Assembly (NCBI RefSeq): GCF_003432035.1
Contig: NZ_QOHO01000075.1
Coordinates: 1-61,401, forward strand
Source: Lacrimispora amygdalina
Lineage (GTDB): Bacteria; Bacillota; Clostridia; Lachnospirales; Lachnospiraceae
DNA: 61,401 nucleotides
Direction of reading: 5' to 3'
Below the pieces are notes generated by a model. The model was not told where the DNA came from. It ran no database searches and worked only from the letters and a program-made list of their open reading frames with translations. The position numbers were made by a program, and so were the translations under genes. Within the stretch, counting starts at the first letter, position 1. Each line of letters opens with the position of its first letter. Of this stretch, positions 1 through 10,685 are shown one piece after another.

Positions 1-136
1 TTTATTCGTTCTGAATTTCTCATTCAAAGCTGCTCAAACGCAGCTTATTATTAGAATTTTCAGGGTTTTACATACTGTTCAATCTTCTGTTTTCAAAGTG
101 CTTTTTGTTGTTTTGTTTCTCAACAGCAACTTGTTA
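1..136 (-). other. Probable rRNA operon leader (16S gene beyond left edge)
   Basis: On the minus strand this AT-rich stretch follows two consensus promoters and contains a boxA-like element at 89-101 (GCACTTTGAAAAC). It has no open reading frame. The arrangement of strong tandem promoters, then a boxA-like antitermination element, then an untranslated leader is typical of rRNA operons in clostridia. The 16S gene itself would start left of position 1, so this is an inference from the leader alone. Confidence 0.55.
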
Positions 137-165
137 AGTATATCATATTGTTTCTGTCTTGTCAA
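137..165 (-). promoter_or_regulatory. rrn promoter P1 (proximal)
   Basis: Read on the minus strand, TTGACA lies at 160-165 and TATACT at 137-142, separated by exactly 17 bases. This is a near-perfect sigma-A promoter pointing out of the left edge of the window. Confidence 0.75.
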
Positions 166-209
166 CAACTTTTTTTATTTTCTTTTTACTGTTTTTCGAC
201 AGCTGATAT

Positions 210-238
210 ATAATACCATGGTTTTTTATATGTGTCAA
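210..238 (-). promoter_or_regulatory. rrn promoter P2 (distal)
   Basis: TTGACA at 233-238 and TATTAT at 210-215 on the minus strand have a 17-base spacer. It sits 73 bases upstream of a second near-consensus promoter in the same direction. Tandem strong promoters are a hallmark of stable-RNA operons. Confidence 0.7.
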
Positions 239-286
239 CCACTTTTTTCACTGCCCAGAAGAAAAAAATAATCATCTGGAAATGAG

Positions 287-374
287 CGGAGAAAGAGGGA
301 TTTGAACCCTCGCGCCGGTTGCCCGACCTACACCCTTAGCAGGGGCGCCTCTTCGGCCTCTTGAGTATTTCTCC
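287..374 (-). tRNA. tRNA-Ser (anticodon GCU)
   Basis: The minus strand folds into an 88-nt class II tRNA. The acceptor stem is GGAGAAA paired with the 3' end TTTCTCC. The anticodon loop is CTGCTAA with anticodon GCU, and there is a long variable arm. The T-arm contains GGTTCAAATCC, and the discriminator base is G, as expected for serine tRNAs. The CCA end is not encoded. It reads AGC/AGU codons. It lies between plsC and the putative rRNA promoters and is transcribed in the same direction. Confidence 0.95.
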
Positions 375-435
375 GTAGTTCTTAATCTCCATATGATGCC
401 GTCTATCAAGTATATCTTTTCCAGACGCATTGACA

Positions 436-464
436 ATTATACAAGATATAATTCGACTTGTCAA
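436..464 (-). promoter_or_regulatory. Promoter of tRNA-Ser
   Basis: On the minus strand TTGACA (459-464) and TATAAT (436-441) are both exact consensus and 17 bases apart. The -35 overlaps the stop codon of plsC. The tRNA begins about 60 bases downstream. Confidence 0.85.
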
Positions 465-1174
465 CCTATTTTTTGATTTATTTCTTCCTGTATTTTATTG
501 TGCACGTATTCAGCAATCTGAGTGGTTTTTAAATGCTGATAATCCTCATAATAAAGGGGTTTTAAAAAGCAGACTTCCACCTTTTGTTTTCTGGATGAAT
601 TCTCATCAAAGGGTTTGAAACTGTCGATCAGCGCAACTGGTACAATGGGACAGCGGGCATTTACCGCACTTTTAAACGTACCTGCTTTAAATGGCAGCAA
701 GCTGTTTCCCTCTCTGCTGCGGGTTCCCTCTGGGAAGATTACAAAATTCTTCTTTTCTTTCACTCCAGCTGTCATCTTGGATATTATCTCTAAGGAAGCT
801 TTTATGTCCTGGCGGTCTATATAGAAACCATCCAGTGCTTTTACTACTTCCTTAACCAGGATCAGATTGGCCGCCTCTTTTTTTACAACTACGCTTAATG
901 GTTTAGGACAGGCCTCCATAATCGCCAGCATATCAAACAGACCCTGATGGTTGGGAAAAAGAATAAATCCGTTCTCAGAAGGAATATTCTCTATTCCATG
1001 AACGGTAACCTCCACACGCCCTGACTTATTTACTTTCTTTACTACATTGCGGATATATTCATAACGTTCTTTGTGAGGATAATATTCCTCCTTAATTCCC
1101 ATCTTCCTGATTTTATAGAACCACAGGGGCACACGGTAAAAATTTCTTACTACCATATAGATAATTCGGTTCAT
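461..1174 (-). CDS. plsC: 1-acyl-sn-glycerol-3-phosphate acyltransferase (PlsC family)
   Basis: This 237-residue protein should acylate lysophosphatidic acid to phosphatidic acid at the membrane. The family signatures are present: an NHxxxxD block (NHQGLFD, near residue 75), the FPEGTRSREG glycerophosphate-binding motif (near residue 148) and a PIVPVAL segment. An N-terminal hydrophobic/basic stretch fits peripheral membrane association. The start is set by an AGAGAGG Shine-Dalgarno that overlaps the end of the upstream fumarase beta gene, only 8 bases away, so it is likely cotranscribed with the two fumarase genes. Family assignment is firm; exact acyl acceptor is inferred. Confidence 0.9.
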   Translation of the reverse strand: MNRIIYMVVRNFYRVPLWFYKIRKMGIKEEYYPHKERYEYIRNVVKKVNKSGRVEVTVHGIENIPSENGFILFPNHQGLFDMLAIMEACPKPLSVVVKKEAANLILVKEVVKALDGFYIDRQDIKASLEIISKMTAGVKEKKNFVIFPEGTRSREGNSLLPFKAGTFKSAVNARCPIVPVALIDSFKPFDENSSRKQKVEVCFLKPLYYEDYQHLKTTQIAEYVHNKIQEEINQKIG

Positions 1175-1182
1175 GGACTGGT

Positions 1183-1734
1183 CTATTCCTCTCTGAATTG
1201 TGCTAGCGCGGTTTCATATAAATTATTACCTTTACTGTCAATTACTACGATAACAGGAAAGTCTTTTATTTCCAGACATCTGACTGCCTCTGTTCCAAGA
1301 TCTTCGTAAGCAACTACCTTTGATGAGTAGATACATTTGGAAAGAAGTGCACCTGCCCCACCTACCGCTGCAAAATAGACGGACTGATTTCTTATTATTG
1401 AATCAATTACTTCTTTACTTCTTTTTCCTTTTCCAATCATAGCTCCAAGTCCCAGGTCCAGTAGCTGTGGCGTATACCGGTCCATACGGCTGGCTGTTGT
1501 AGGACCTGCAGACCCGATAGGACGCCCTTCTCTGGCCGGGGATGGTCCCATATAATAAATTACATTTCCTTTTATATCAAAAGGAAGGGACTCATTATGA
1601 TCCAGTGCTTCTTTCATTCTTTTGTGTGCTGCATCTCTGGCTGTATATATAGTTCCTGTAAGATAAACGTAATCTCCTGCATTCAATCTTTGTGCATCCT
1701 CTTTACTTACTGGCGCTTTCATATGATAATCCAT
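1183..1734 (-). CDS. Class I fumarate hydratase, beta subunit (Fe-S hydro-lyase C-terminal domain)
   Basis: The 183-residue product matches the C-terminal (beta) domain of iron-sulfur fumarase/tartrate dehydratase. It shows the GRPIGSAGPTTASRMD block near residue 72 and the following GAMIGKGKRS segment. It pairs with the alpha subunit encoded immediately upstream, 25 bases away, to form the enzyme that interconverts fumarate and malate. The start is preceded by AAAAGGGAGG. The same subunit architecture is used by L(+)-tartrate dehydratase, so substrate is not certain from sequence alone; a lone two-gene set in clostridia is usually fumarase. Confidence 0.88.
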   Translation of the reverse strand: MDYHMKAPVSKEDAQRLNAGDYVYLTGTIYTARDAAHKRMKEALDHNESLPFDIKGNVIYYMGPSPAREGRPIGSAGPTTASRMDRYTPQLLDLGLGAMIGKGKRSKEVIDSIIRNQSVYFAAVGGAGALLSKCIYSSKVVAYEDLGTEAVRCLEIKDFPVIVVIDSKGNNLYETALAQFREE

Positions 1735-1759
1735 GGTTTCCTCCCTTTTCTAACCAATC

Positions 1760-2602
1760 CTATATAATTCTGTGTGCATGACGGTTCACATGACAGCAGA
1801 TATTAACTGCTACTGGCAGGCCTGCTATGTGGGTAGGATATGTTTCAATATTCACTGCAAGCGCAGTAACGGTTCCACCTAATCCTCCGGGCCCAATTCC
1901 CAGTTTATTGATTTTATCCAGCATTTCTGTTTCCAGTTCTTTTACATATGGAACAGATGGTTTTTCATCTAAGTCTCTGGTCAGCGCATGCTTTGCCATC
2001 TGGGCACATTTTTCAAAAGTACCTCCGATACCCACTCCTACAACCATGGGCGGACATGCATTGGGTCCTGCTTCCTTTACAGCTGTTAGAATTGCTTCCT
2101 TTACCCCTTCCAGGCCATCCGCGGGTTTCAGCATAAAAATACGGCTCATATTTTCACTGCCGAATCCCTTTGGTGCAACGGTTATATCAATCTGTTCTCC
2201 CTGTGTGATTTCATAATGAATGACCGCTGGGGTGTTATCCTTCGTATTAATTCGTTCAATGGGTTCAACTACGGATTTTCTTAAATACCCTTCTGTATAC
2301 CCTTCGCGCACTCCCTGATTCACGGCATCTTCCAGGCTGCCTCCCTCAATATGTACATCCTGACCTATTTTTAAAAATATCACTGCCATACCGGTATCCT
2401 GACAAATAGGTATGAGATCTTCTCTGGCTATTTTCAGGTTTTCTTCAAGCTGGCAGAAAATCTGTTTTCCCAAAGCTGATTTTTCTTTCCTGGCTGACTG
2501 CAAAAATACTTCTTCCATATCCTTTGACAGGACATGATTTGCTTCTATGCACATTTCCTTAATATTTTTTGTGATTTCTTCTGCTCTTATGGTTCTGATC
2601 AT
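1760..2602 (-). CDS. Class I fumarate hydratase, alpha subunit (Fe-S hydro-lyase N-terminal domain)
   Basis: This 280-residue protein carries the [4Fe-4S] cluster of oxygen-sensitive fumarase. The three expected cysteines are visible in their motifs: ICQDTG (C67), NACPPMVVGVGIGG (C183) and NICCHVNRH (C269/C270). GPGGLGG lies near residue 238. It is the first gene of a fumarase alpha-fumarase beta-plsC run and has a GGAGGAG Shine-Dalgarno. Tartrate dehydratase alpha is the main alternative. Confidence 0.9.
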   Translation of the reverse strand: MIRTIRAEEITKNIKEMCIEANHVLSKDMEEVFLQSARKEKSALGKQIFCQLEENLKIAREDLIPICQDTGMAVIFLKIGQDVHIEGGSLEDAVNQGVREGYTEGYLRKSVVEPIERINTKDNTPAVIHYEITQGEQIDITVAPKGFGSENMSRIFMLKPADGLEGVKEAILTAVKEAGPNACPPMVVGVGIGGTFEKCAQMAKHALTRDLDEKPSVPYVKELETEMLDKINKLGIGPGGLGGTVTALAVNIETYPTHIAGLPVAVNICCHVNRHAHRII

Positions 2603-2642
2603 GATCTCCTCCAGATAAACGGTAATTCACTGTCTTTACTTA

Positions 2643-2671
2643 ATCATATACGAATCATATGACGAAATCAA
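2643..2671 (-). promoter_or_regulatory. Putative promoter of the fumarase-plsC operon
   Basis: On the minus strand TTGATT (2666-2671) and TATGAT (2643-2648) are 17 bases apart, about 40 bases before the fumarase alpha start. It lies right after the terminator of the Rrf2 gene. Confidence 0.5.
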
Positions 2672-2674
2672 GAT

Positions 2675-2704
2675 AAAAAAAGGGGAATGGCATTCACCAC
2701 TCCC
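2675..2704 (-). terminator. Rho-independent terminator of the Rrf2 regulator gene
   Basis: Read on the minus strand, GGGAGTGG pairs with CCATTCCC across a 6-base loop. A seven-T run follows. It lies 16 bases past the stop of the regulator gene. Confidence 0.8.
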
Positions 2705-2719
2705 GCTTACTTTGTTTCA

Positions 2720-3145
2720 CTATATAATAAGCCGATTCCGGATTAATTTTTCATGTATATCCTTTATCGTTATCTGCTCCATTCTGTCTCTGCATAAATC
2801 ATTAAGTTCTCCATAAATCTCATCCATCACTCCGGACATCCCGGAAGCGACCATGCAGGGATTGTTCTCATCTCCTGATTTCCAGGAAGACGACACAAAG
2901 GCTACATCAAGGGCATCGCATATCTGCTTCAAATTAATTGTGTCCGGATCACCAATCAGATGATATCCTCCTTCCAGACCTTCTTTTGTTGCAATGATAC
3001 CTGCCTTTTTCAGTTTTGCCATAACTTTTCTGACACGGGCAGGATTTGTGCAGACATTGGAAGCCAGTTCTTCACTGGATGTGGTAATCTGTCTCTGATT
3101 CAGATATACCAGTCCGTGAACTGCGACTGCAAATTCACTTGTCAT
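2720..3145 (-). CDS. Rrf2 family transcriptional regulator
   Basis: The 141-residue product is a winged-helix Rrf2-type DNA-binding protein. The N-terminal helix (TSEFAVAVHGLVYL) and the wing region (KAGIIATKEGLEGGYHL) match the family. The frame is open 10 codons further upstream (to 3175), but only the internal ATG at 3145 has a good Shine-Dalgarno (GGGGGA, 5 bases away) and family-typical length. The middle contains a single cysteine (NPCMVA) rather than the three of IscR-type cluster-binding members, so it may be redox-independent or sense thiols. It is monocistronic with its own promoter and terminator, and may regulate itself. Confidence 0.88.
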   Translation of the reverse strand: MTSEFAVAVHGLVYLNQRQITTSSEELASNVCTNPARVRKVMAKLKKAGIIATKEGLEGGYHLIGDPDTINLKQICDALDVAFVSSSWKSGDENNPCMVASGMSGVMDEIYGELNDLCRDRMEQITIKDIHEKLIRNRLII

Positions 3146-3207
3146 GCTAATCCCCCATTCTCTTAAATCTCGCATCTTTATCTGTAATTGTTATAGTTTC
3201 AGTTTGT

Positions 3208-3236
3208 ATCTTACCAAGTTGTATGCTGATTGTCAA
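3208..3236 (-). promoter_or_regulatory. Promoter of the Rrf2 regulator gene
   Basis: TTGACA (3231-3236) and TAAGAT (3208-3213) on the minus strand have a 17-base spacer, about 60 bases upstream of the chosen start. Confidence 0.7.
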
Positions 3237-3258
3237 GCAGGAGACCGAAAACAAAGTT

Positions 3259-4581
3259 CTATTTAATCTTATCTTTTATACGGATAATAACTTTCTTAAT
3301 TACCCGGTCCTCTGCCTCAAGAATGGTATAATGATTTGATTCATCTTGAATTTCCATGGGAATCTGGGACTGCATGGGAATAAAGCCCAGCAATTCAATT
3401 AAATATCCGGAAAGTGTATCACAGGAACTGTCAATTTTTTCATGAAGGACTCCATCCAGATCATAGAGGGAGATTCCTCCTGAAGCTTTGAAGACAAATG
3501 GCTCCAGTTCTGTGAGCTGCGGTTCAGATTCTTCATATTCATCCTGAATATCTCCCACAATTTCCTCAATTAAATCTTCCATAGTTACTAGACCTGAAAC
3601 ACCTCCGTATTCATCAATTAATATAGCCAACTTCAACTTTTTTTTCTGCATTTCAAGAAACAGATTATCCGTTTTTTTATTTTCTGGTATGAAATAAGGT
3701 TTCTGAAGTATGGTACGGATATCAATGGTATTTGGATCCATCCTTGTCATTTCTATGGAAAAATCCTTCATAGACAAAATTCCGATTATATTGTCAATCT
3801 CACCCTCATAGACTGGAATTCTGGAATGCCTGGTATTTAGAATATTGTGAAGTACCTGATCTACCGGCTGCCCAATGTCAATGGTTATCATATCCTGCCT
3901 TGGTGTCATTATTTCTCTTGCTCTTTTGTCATCAAAAAGAAAGATTGATTTGATCATTTCCTCTTCTATTTTATTAAACACACCGCTTTCCCGTCCCGTC
4001 TGCAGCATGGATCTTATTTCTTCTTCGGATACCTCTTCATCCAAATTTTCAGTCTTCATACCAAGTATTTTTAAAACACCATTGGTAGATATTGAGAGAA
4101 GTTTGATGAACGGGGCCATTACTTTTGATATTGCATAAATGGGTCCCACTGCAAACATACTAAATTTTTCCGCCTTTTGAAGAGCAATACGCTTGGGTAC
4201 CAATTCACCAAAAACCAGGTTGAAATAAGACAGAAGTATGGTAACTGCCACCATGGATAAACTTCTGGCATAAGGAATTCCCAGTAAATCCAGCTTTACT
4301 CCCAGAACCTGGGAAATTCCAGTTGCTGCTGAAGCACTTGAAAAAAAACCTGCAAATGTAATAGCCACCTGGATGGTTGATAAAAATCCTGTAGAGTCTT
4401 CTGAAAGCTTTTGAATCAGAGATGCCTTTTTATTTCCGCCGTCTGCTAACATTCGGATCCTGTTTTTATTGACTGATACAACGGCCATTTCTGCCCCTGC
4501 AAAAAAAGCATTCATTACGGTAAGGGCAATAAGCAATAAGATCTGTGCGGCTATCTGCGCCGCGCCTGGGTCAGTTTCCAA
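3259..4581 (-). CDS. CNNM/CorC-type hemolysin-family membrane protein (DUF21-CBS-CorC_HlyC)
   Basis: This 440-residue protein has four hydrophobic segments in the first ~170 residues (DUF21/CNNM). A paired CBS domain follows at about 210-335 (REIMTPRQDM, HSRIPVYEGEIDNIIGIL, LAILIDEYGGVSGLVTMEDLIEEIVGDI). A C-terminal CorC_HlyC domain ends it. Such proteins are membrane transporters or regulators implicated in magnesium/cobalt export. The start codon is TTG: AGGAGG at 4591-4596 is 9 bases upstream and no ATG is near. The gene stands alone between the gyrA terminator and the Rrf2 promoter. Confidence 0.88.
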   Translation of the reverse strand: METDPGAAQIAAQILLLIALTVMNAFFAGAEMAVVSVNKNRIRMLADGGNKKASLIQKLSEDSTGFLSTIQVAITFAGFFSSASAATGISQVLGVKLDLLGIPYARSLSMVAVTILLSYFNLVFGELVPKRIALQKAEKFSMFAVGPIYAISKVMAPFIKLLSISTNGVLKILGMKTENLDEEVSEEEIRSMLQTGRESGVFNKIEEEMIKSIFLFDDKRAREIMTPRQDMITIDIGQPVDQVLHNILNTRHSRIPVYEGEIDNIIGILSMKDFSIEMTRMDPNTIDIRTILQKPYFIPENKKTDNLFLEMQKKKLKLAILIDEYGGVSGLVTMEDLIEEIVGDIQDEYEESEPQLTELEPFVFKASGGISLYDLDGVLHEKIDSSCDTLSGYLIELLGFIPMQSQIPMEIQDESNHYTILEAEDRVIKKVIIRIKDKIK

Positions 4582-4610
4582 GCTGAATTTCCTCCTTTTA
4601 TCTGGACTAA

Positions 4611-4663
4611 AGAAAAAGTCTCAGGTAGCAGTAAAATAATAATTGCTGCATCCTGAGCCTTTT
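4611..4663 (-). terminator. gyrA terminator (bidirectional hairpin)
   Basis: CTCAGG at 4620-4625 pairs with CCTGAG at 4652-4657, with further pairing of AGCAG/CTGC inside. On the minus strand the stem is followed by ACTTTTTC. A T-run also follows on the plus strand, so it could stop transcription in both directions. It lies between the gyrA stop and the next gene. Confidence 0.65.
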
Positions 4664-4735
4664 TTACTGTCCTCTGTTTGTGATTGGTATTATAAAATAA
4701 AGAACAGTTTTTTTCTATATTGTTTGTGTTAAGAT

Positions 4736-7309
4736 TTATTCTTCTGTTTCTGGAATTTCATTTATATCAGAACTATCCTCTGTCTCTTGGATATCCTCTG
4801 CATCTTCCAGATCCAGTTCATCTAAACCTTCTCCTTCGGATTTGCTTCCGTCATCCCTTACCTTTGCAATACTTGCAACAATAATATCGGAATCCTGGTC
4901 AATGTTCATCAGTTTTACACCGGACGTATTTCTTCCAATAACAGAGATATCATTAACGGAAATTCTGATTACTATTCCTTCGGTTGTTATAAGAAGAAGA
5001 TCATGATCATCCTGAACCAGCTTTGCCCCTACTATATCTCCGGTTTTTTCTGTAATCTTATAGCACAGAACACCTTTACCGCCTCTTCTCTGAGGAGTAA
5101 ATTCTTCAATAGGAGTTCTCTTACCCATTCCGTTTTCAGAAACGATCAATAGCTTTGGTCCCTGAGAATCCATCTGCATTCCCACTACCTGATCATCATC
5201 ATTAAGCTTCATACCAATTACACCTATGGAAACACGGCCGGTTACACGTACATCCTTTTCATGGAACCGGATACACTGTCCCTTTTTCGTCACCAGGAAT
5301 ATATCGTTGGTATCGTCTGTAGCTTTTACTTCAATCAGTTCATCATTTTCACGAAGAACAATTGCCTGAAGACCGTTCTTTCTGACATTGGCGTATTCCA
5401 TCATCGGTGTTTTCTTAACCATACCGTTTCTGGTTGCCATGAATAAGAACTTGTCATCATCATATTCTTTCATGGGAATAATGGCTGTAATATTTTCTCC
5501 CGGGAGCATCTGTAAAAGATTTACGATGGCAGTTCCTCTGGAAGTTCTGCTTCCTTCGGGAATCATATATGTTTTTAAGCGGTAAACCCTTCCCGTATTG
5601 GTAAAGAACATGAGATAGTGGTGGGTCGTTGTCATCATCAGATCTTCGATGTAATCCTGATCAATGGTCTGCATACCCTTGATACCTCTTCCGCCACGAT
5701 TCTGGTTTTTGAAATTATCTACGGACATTCTCTTGATGTAGCCCAGCTTTGTCATGGCAACGATGGTATTTTCATCAGGAATTAAATCTTCCATAGACAT
5801 ATCAAACTCATCAAATCCTATAGAGGTTCTTCTGTCATCCCCGTATTTTGCGGAAATGATGCTGATCTCCTCTTTGATTACTCCCAGAAGTTTTTTCTCA
5901 TCAGCAAGAATAGCTTTTAATTCTGCAATTTTCATTTCCAGCTCTTTGTATTCGTTTTCAAGCTTCTCTCGTTCCAGACCCGTAAGAGCTCTTAACCGCA
6001 TATCAACGATTGCCTGGGACTGAGGATCACTTAAACCGAACCGGCTCATAAGTTCTGCTTTTGCAACCTGAACATTCTGGGATGCTCTGATGATGTGAAT
6101 CACTTCATCAATATTATCCAGAGCAATGAGCAATCCTTCCAAGATATGGGCACGTTCCTCTGCCTTGTTCAAATCGTAACGGGTTCTTCTGGTTACAACC
6201 TCTTTCTGGTGTTCCAGATAGTAACTTAACATCTGAACCAGATTTAATACTTTAGGTTCAAGAACACCGGACTGATTTTTTACAAGTGCCAGCATGATTA
6301 CACCAAATGTATCCTGAAGCTGGGTATGCTTTAACAGCTGGTTTAAAATTACGTTAGCGTTGGCGTCACGGCGCAGTTCAATGCAGATTCTCATACCGGT
6401 ACGGTCTGATTCATCCCGAAGGTCCGTAATTCCATCAATTTTTTTATCTTTTACCAGTTCTGCAATTTTTTCAATCAGACGGGCTTTATTAACCATGTAA
6501 GGAAGCTCAGTAACGATTATACGGCTCTTTCCATTGGGCATAGCTTCAATATCGCTGACCGCTCTTACACGAATCTTGCCTCTTCCTGTACGGTAAGCCT
6601 CTTCTATGCCCCGTTTTCCCAGGATGGTTGCACCTGTAGGGAAATCAGGTCCTTTAATAATATCCAGAACCTCTTCCATGGAGGTTTCTCTGTTTTCTTC
6701 CACCTGGTTGTCTATAATTTTTACAACGGCTCCAATGACTTCTCTCAGATTATGAGGAGGAATGTTGGTTGCCATACCTACTGCAATGCCTGATGTACCA
6801 TTAACCAGAAGATTGGGGTAACGGGATGGAAGTACATCCGGCTCCCTCTCTGTCTCATCAAAGTTCGGACTGAAATCAACGGTGTCTTTATTGATATCTG
6901 CAAGCATTTCCATGGAGATTTTACTTAAACGGGCTTCTGTATACCTCATGGCAGCTGCGCCGTCTCCATCCACAGAACCGAAGTTTCCGTGCCCGTCAAC
7001 CAGAGGATATCTGGTGGACCATTCCTGTGCTAAATTTACCAGGGCTCCATAAATAGAGCTGTCACCATGAGGGTGATACTTACCCATGGTATCACCGACG
7101 ATACGGGCACATTTACGATGTGGCTTATCCGGACCGTTGTTGAGCTCTATCATGGAATACAGGACTCTTCTCTGAACCGGTTTTAATCCGTCTCGGACAT
7201 CCGGCAGTGCCCTGGAAACAATGACGCTCATGGCATAATCGATATACGATTTTTCCATGGTCTTTTTTAAGTCCACGTCATGAACTTTATCAAAGATATT
7301 TGGTTCCAT
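4736..7309 (-). CDS. gyrA: DNA gyrase subunit A
   Basis: The 857-residue breakage-reunion subunit of gyrase introduces negative supercoils with GyrB. Visible signatures are the catalytic Tyr123 in [12 protein letters not shown], the quinolone-region sequence [12 protein letters not shown] (S84, G88), and the GyrA box QRRGGKG in the C-terminal beta-pinwheel, which separates GyrA from ParC. The C-terminus ends in a strongly acidic tail (Asp/Glu-rich, last ~40 residues), as in many gyrases. GGAGG precedes the ATG. It follows gyrB by 14 bases and is the last gene of the dnaA-to-gyrA block, ending at a clear hairpin. Confidence 0.98.
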   Translation of the reverse strand: MEPNIFDKVHDVDLKKTMEKSYIDYAMSVIVSRALPDVRDGLKPVQRRVLYSMIELNNGPDKPHRKCARIVGDTMGKYHPHGDSSIYGALVNLAQEWSTRYPLVDGHGNFGSVDGDGAAAMRYTEARLSKISMEMLADINKDTVDFSPNFDETEREPDVLPSRYPNLLVNGTSGIAVGMATNIPPHNLREVIGAVVKIIDNQVEENRETSMEEVLDIIKGPDFPTGATILGKRGIEEAYRTGRGKIRVRAVSDIEAMPNGKSRIIVTELPYMVNKARLIEKIAELVKDKKIDGITDLRDESDRTGMRICIELRRDANANVILNQLLKHTQLQDTFGVIMLALVKNQSGVLEPKVLNLVQMLSYYLEHQKEVVTRRTRYDLNKAEERAHILEGLLIALDNIDEVIHIIRASQNVQVAKAELMSRFGLSDPQSQAIVDMRLRALTGLEREKLENEYKELEMKIAELKAILADEKKLLGVIKEEISIISAKYGDDRRTSIGFDEFDMSMEDLIPDENTIVAMTKLGYIKRMSVDNFKNQNRGGRGIKGMQTIDQDYIEDLMMTTTHHYLMFFTNTGRVYRLKTYMIPEGSRTSRGTAIVNLLQMLPGENITAIIPMKEYDDDKFLFMATRNGMVKKTPMMEYANVRKNGLQAIVLRENDELIEVKATDDTNDIFLVTKKGQCIRFHEKDVRVTGRVSIGVIGMKLNDDDQVVGMQMDSQGPKLLIVSENGMGKRTPIEEFTPQRRGGKGVLCYKITEKTGDIVGAKLVQDDHDLLLITTEGIVIRISVNDISVIGRNTSGVKLMNIDQDSDIIVASIAKVRDDGSKSEGEGLDELDLEDAEDIQETEDSSDINEIPETEE

Positions 7310-7323
7310 TTTATTTCCTCCAA

Positions 7324-9261
<1,938 letters not shown>

Positions 9262-10347
9262 TTAATTTTCATTGTCTACGGTACCGTTTATTACCTTAAA
9301 TATTTTATCAATGTGGAACCGGTCATTTACAAAATCCTCCAGTCCCGTACAGGTAATTACAGTCTGTATATGATTAATTCCTGCCAGTAATTGATTCTGT
9401 CTGCTGTTATCCAGTTCAGACAATACATCATCCAGCAAAAGAATGGGATAATCATGCACAATATTTTCTACCAGTTCTATTTCTGCCAGTTTTAAAGATA
9501 AAGCGGCTGTCCGCTGTTGTCCCTGAGACCCAAACCGCCTGATGTCAATGCCATTAACCATGAAACTTAAATCGTCCCGATGGGGTCCTGTCAGAGTAGT
9601 TCTCTGCTTTAAATCCTGACCTCTGCTTCGCCTTAATGTTTCTTCAAAAGAATCTGCCTCCACATCCGGCTCATAGAGAATACATAAAGTTTCTTTACCA
9701 CCGGAAAGCTTACGGTGTATGGGTTCAATAATCATTCCAAGTCTCTCAACAAATTCTTTTCTGTAAAGAATGATCTCTTTCCCATACTGCACCAGCTGCA
9801 TATCCCATATATCCAGTGTTTCTTCATAGTCCGGACGGAATGCCAGATCTTTTAATAATTTATTTCGCTGTGTCACAATCCGGTTATACTGGACCAGTGA
9901 GTGTACATACAGCTTGTTAAGTTGACATAATTCCATGTCAACGAACCGGCGCCTTTCTGCCGGTCCGTTTTTTATGAGATTTAAGTCTTCCGGTGAAAAA
10001 AATACAACGTTGACGATTCCAAATAACTCGCTGGCCTTGCGGATGGGAACGCCATTTACCGCCACGCCTTTGGCCTTATTCTTTTTCAAATGCATGTCAA
10101 TCCGGTATGGAATATCATTCTTTCTGACGTTTAGCTTGATATGCGACTCATCCCTGTCAAACTGTATAATTTCCTTATCCTTGCTGCCTCTGTGGGATTT
10201 TGTCGTAGCACAGACATAGATTGCTTCTAAGACATTCGTTTTCCCCTGGGCATTGTCCCCATAGAGTATATTGGTTCCCTGACTGAAATCCATATGTAAT
10301 TCATCATAGTTGCGATAATTCTTAAGCTCTATCGATTCAATGATCAT
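9262..10347 (-). CDS. recF: DNA replication/repair protein RecF
   Basis: RecF binds gapped DNA and loads RecA during recombinational repair. The ~361-residue product has an ABC-type ATPase core: Walker A GDNAQGKTN, signature GSQGQQRTAALSLKLAE and Walker B PILLLDDVLSELD. The frame extends 10 codons to a GTG at 10377 without a ribosome site. The ATG at 10347 gives the family-typical N-terminus (MIIESIELKNYRNY) and has AGAGG upstream, though 14 bases away. The sequence just upstream is nearly identical to the leader of yaaA (see the repeat features). Confidence 0.95.
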   Translation of the reverse strand: MIIESIELKNYRNYDELHMDFSQGTNILYGDNAQGKTNVLEAIYVCATTKSHRGSKDKEIIQFDRDESHIKLNVRKNDIPYRIDMHLKKNKAKGVAVNGVPIRKASELFGIVNVVFFSPEDLNLIKNGPAERRRFVDMELCQLNKLYVHSLVQYNRIVTQRNKLLKDLAFRPDYEETLDIWDMQLVQYGKEIILYRKEFVERLGMIIEPIHRKLSGGKETLCILYEPDVEADSFEETLRRSRGQDLKQRTTLTGPHRDDLSFMVNGIDIRRFGSQGQQRTAALSLKLAEIELVENIVHDYPILLLDDVLSELDNSRQNQLLAGINHIQTVITCTGLEDFVNDRFHIDKIFKVINGTVDNEN

Positions 10348-10357
10348 GGATGTTGTG

Positions 10358-10399
10358 ATTTCCTCTCTATTGTCCACGCTTTTTGGACATAAAGGTATG
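10358..10399 (-). repeat. Leader repeat copy A (before recF)
   Basis: This 42-bp segment matches 10619-10660 at 39 of 42 positions. Both copies contain a small dyad (GTCCA, 7-base loop, TGGAC) and end in an AGAGGAAAT ribosome-binding sequence next to the following gene. Confidence 0.9.
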
Positions 10400-10410
10400 G
10401 CTGGGCAGCA

Positions 10411-10617
10411 TTACTCAATTTTAATGCTCTTACCATCAAAAGTGACCATATCTCCGCTTCTTAATTTCTTTCCTCTCTGATATTCAGGCTGTCCATTTAC
10501 GGAAACAAGACCGTCCTCAATGACAAACTTCGCATCAACACCGGACCCTACCAGACCGGCAGCTTTTAAAGCCTGTCCCAACTTGATATACTCATCCCTT
10601 AATTTTATAGTTTCCAT
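10411..10617 (-). CDS. yaaA: S4-domain RNA-binding protein YaaA
   Basis: The 68-residue protein is a single S4 domain (LGQALKAAGLVGSGVDAKFVI through VSVNGQPEYQRGKKLRSGD). It matches the small RNA-binding protein conserved between dnaN and recF in Firmicutes. The frame is open upstream to 10680, but the ATG at 10617 has AGAGGAAATT directly before it and gives the usual length. Function is unresolved in the family; a role in ribosome assembly or RNA binding is likely. It is followed by recF after a 63-base gap that contains the duplicated leader. Confidence 0.9.
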   Translation of the reverse strand: METIKLRDEYIKLGQALKAAGLVGSGVDAKFVIEDGLVSVNGQPEYQRGKKLRSGDMVTFDGKSIKIE

Positions 10618-10618
10618 A

Positions 10619-10660
10619 ATTTCCTCTTTCTTGTCCATGCTTTTTGGACATAAAGGTATG
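10619..10660 (-). repeat. Leader repeat copy B (before yaaA)
   Basis: This is the second copy of the 42-bp leader, differing from 10358-10399 at three positions. It includes the same GTCCA/TGGAC hairpin and the AGAGGAAAT that serves as the yaaA ribosome-binding site. Confidence 0.9.
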
Positions 10661-10685
10661 TCCGTAGGACGCTCCTGCAATTATT

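Noticed and set aside
7040-7075. Quinolone-resistance change in GyrA
   Set aside because: Ser84 is present. Gly88 at the Asp87-equivalent is, as far as I know, a normal variant in related clostridia, so resistance cannot be called.
10348-10377. Upstream GTG start for RecF
   Set aside because: No ribosome site precedes it. The extra 10 residues come from the duplicated leader and are absent from the family.
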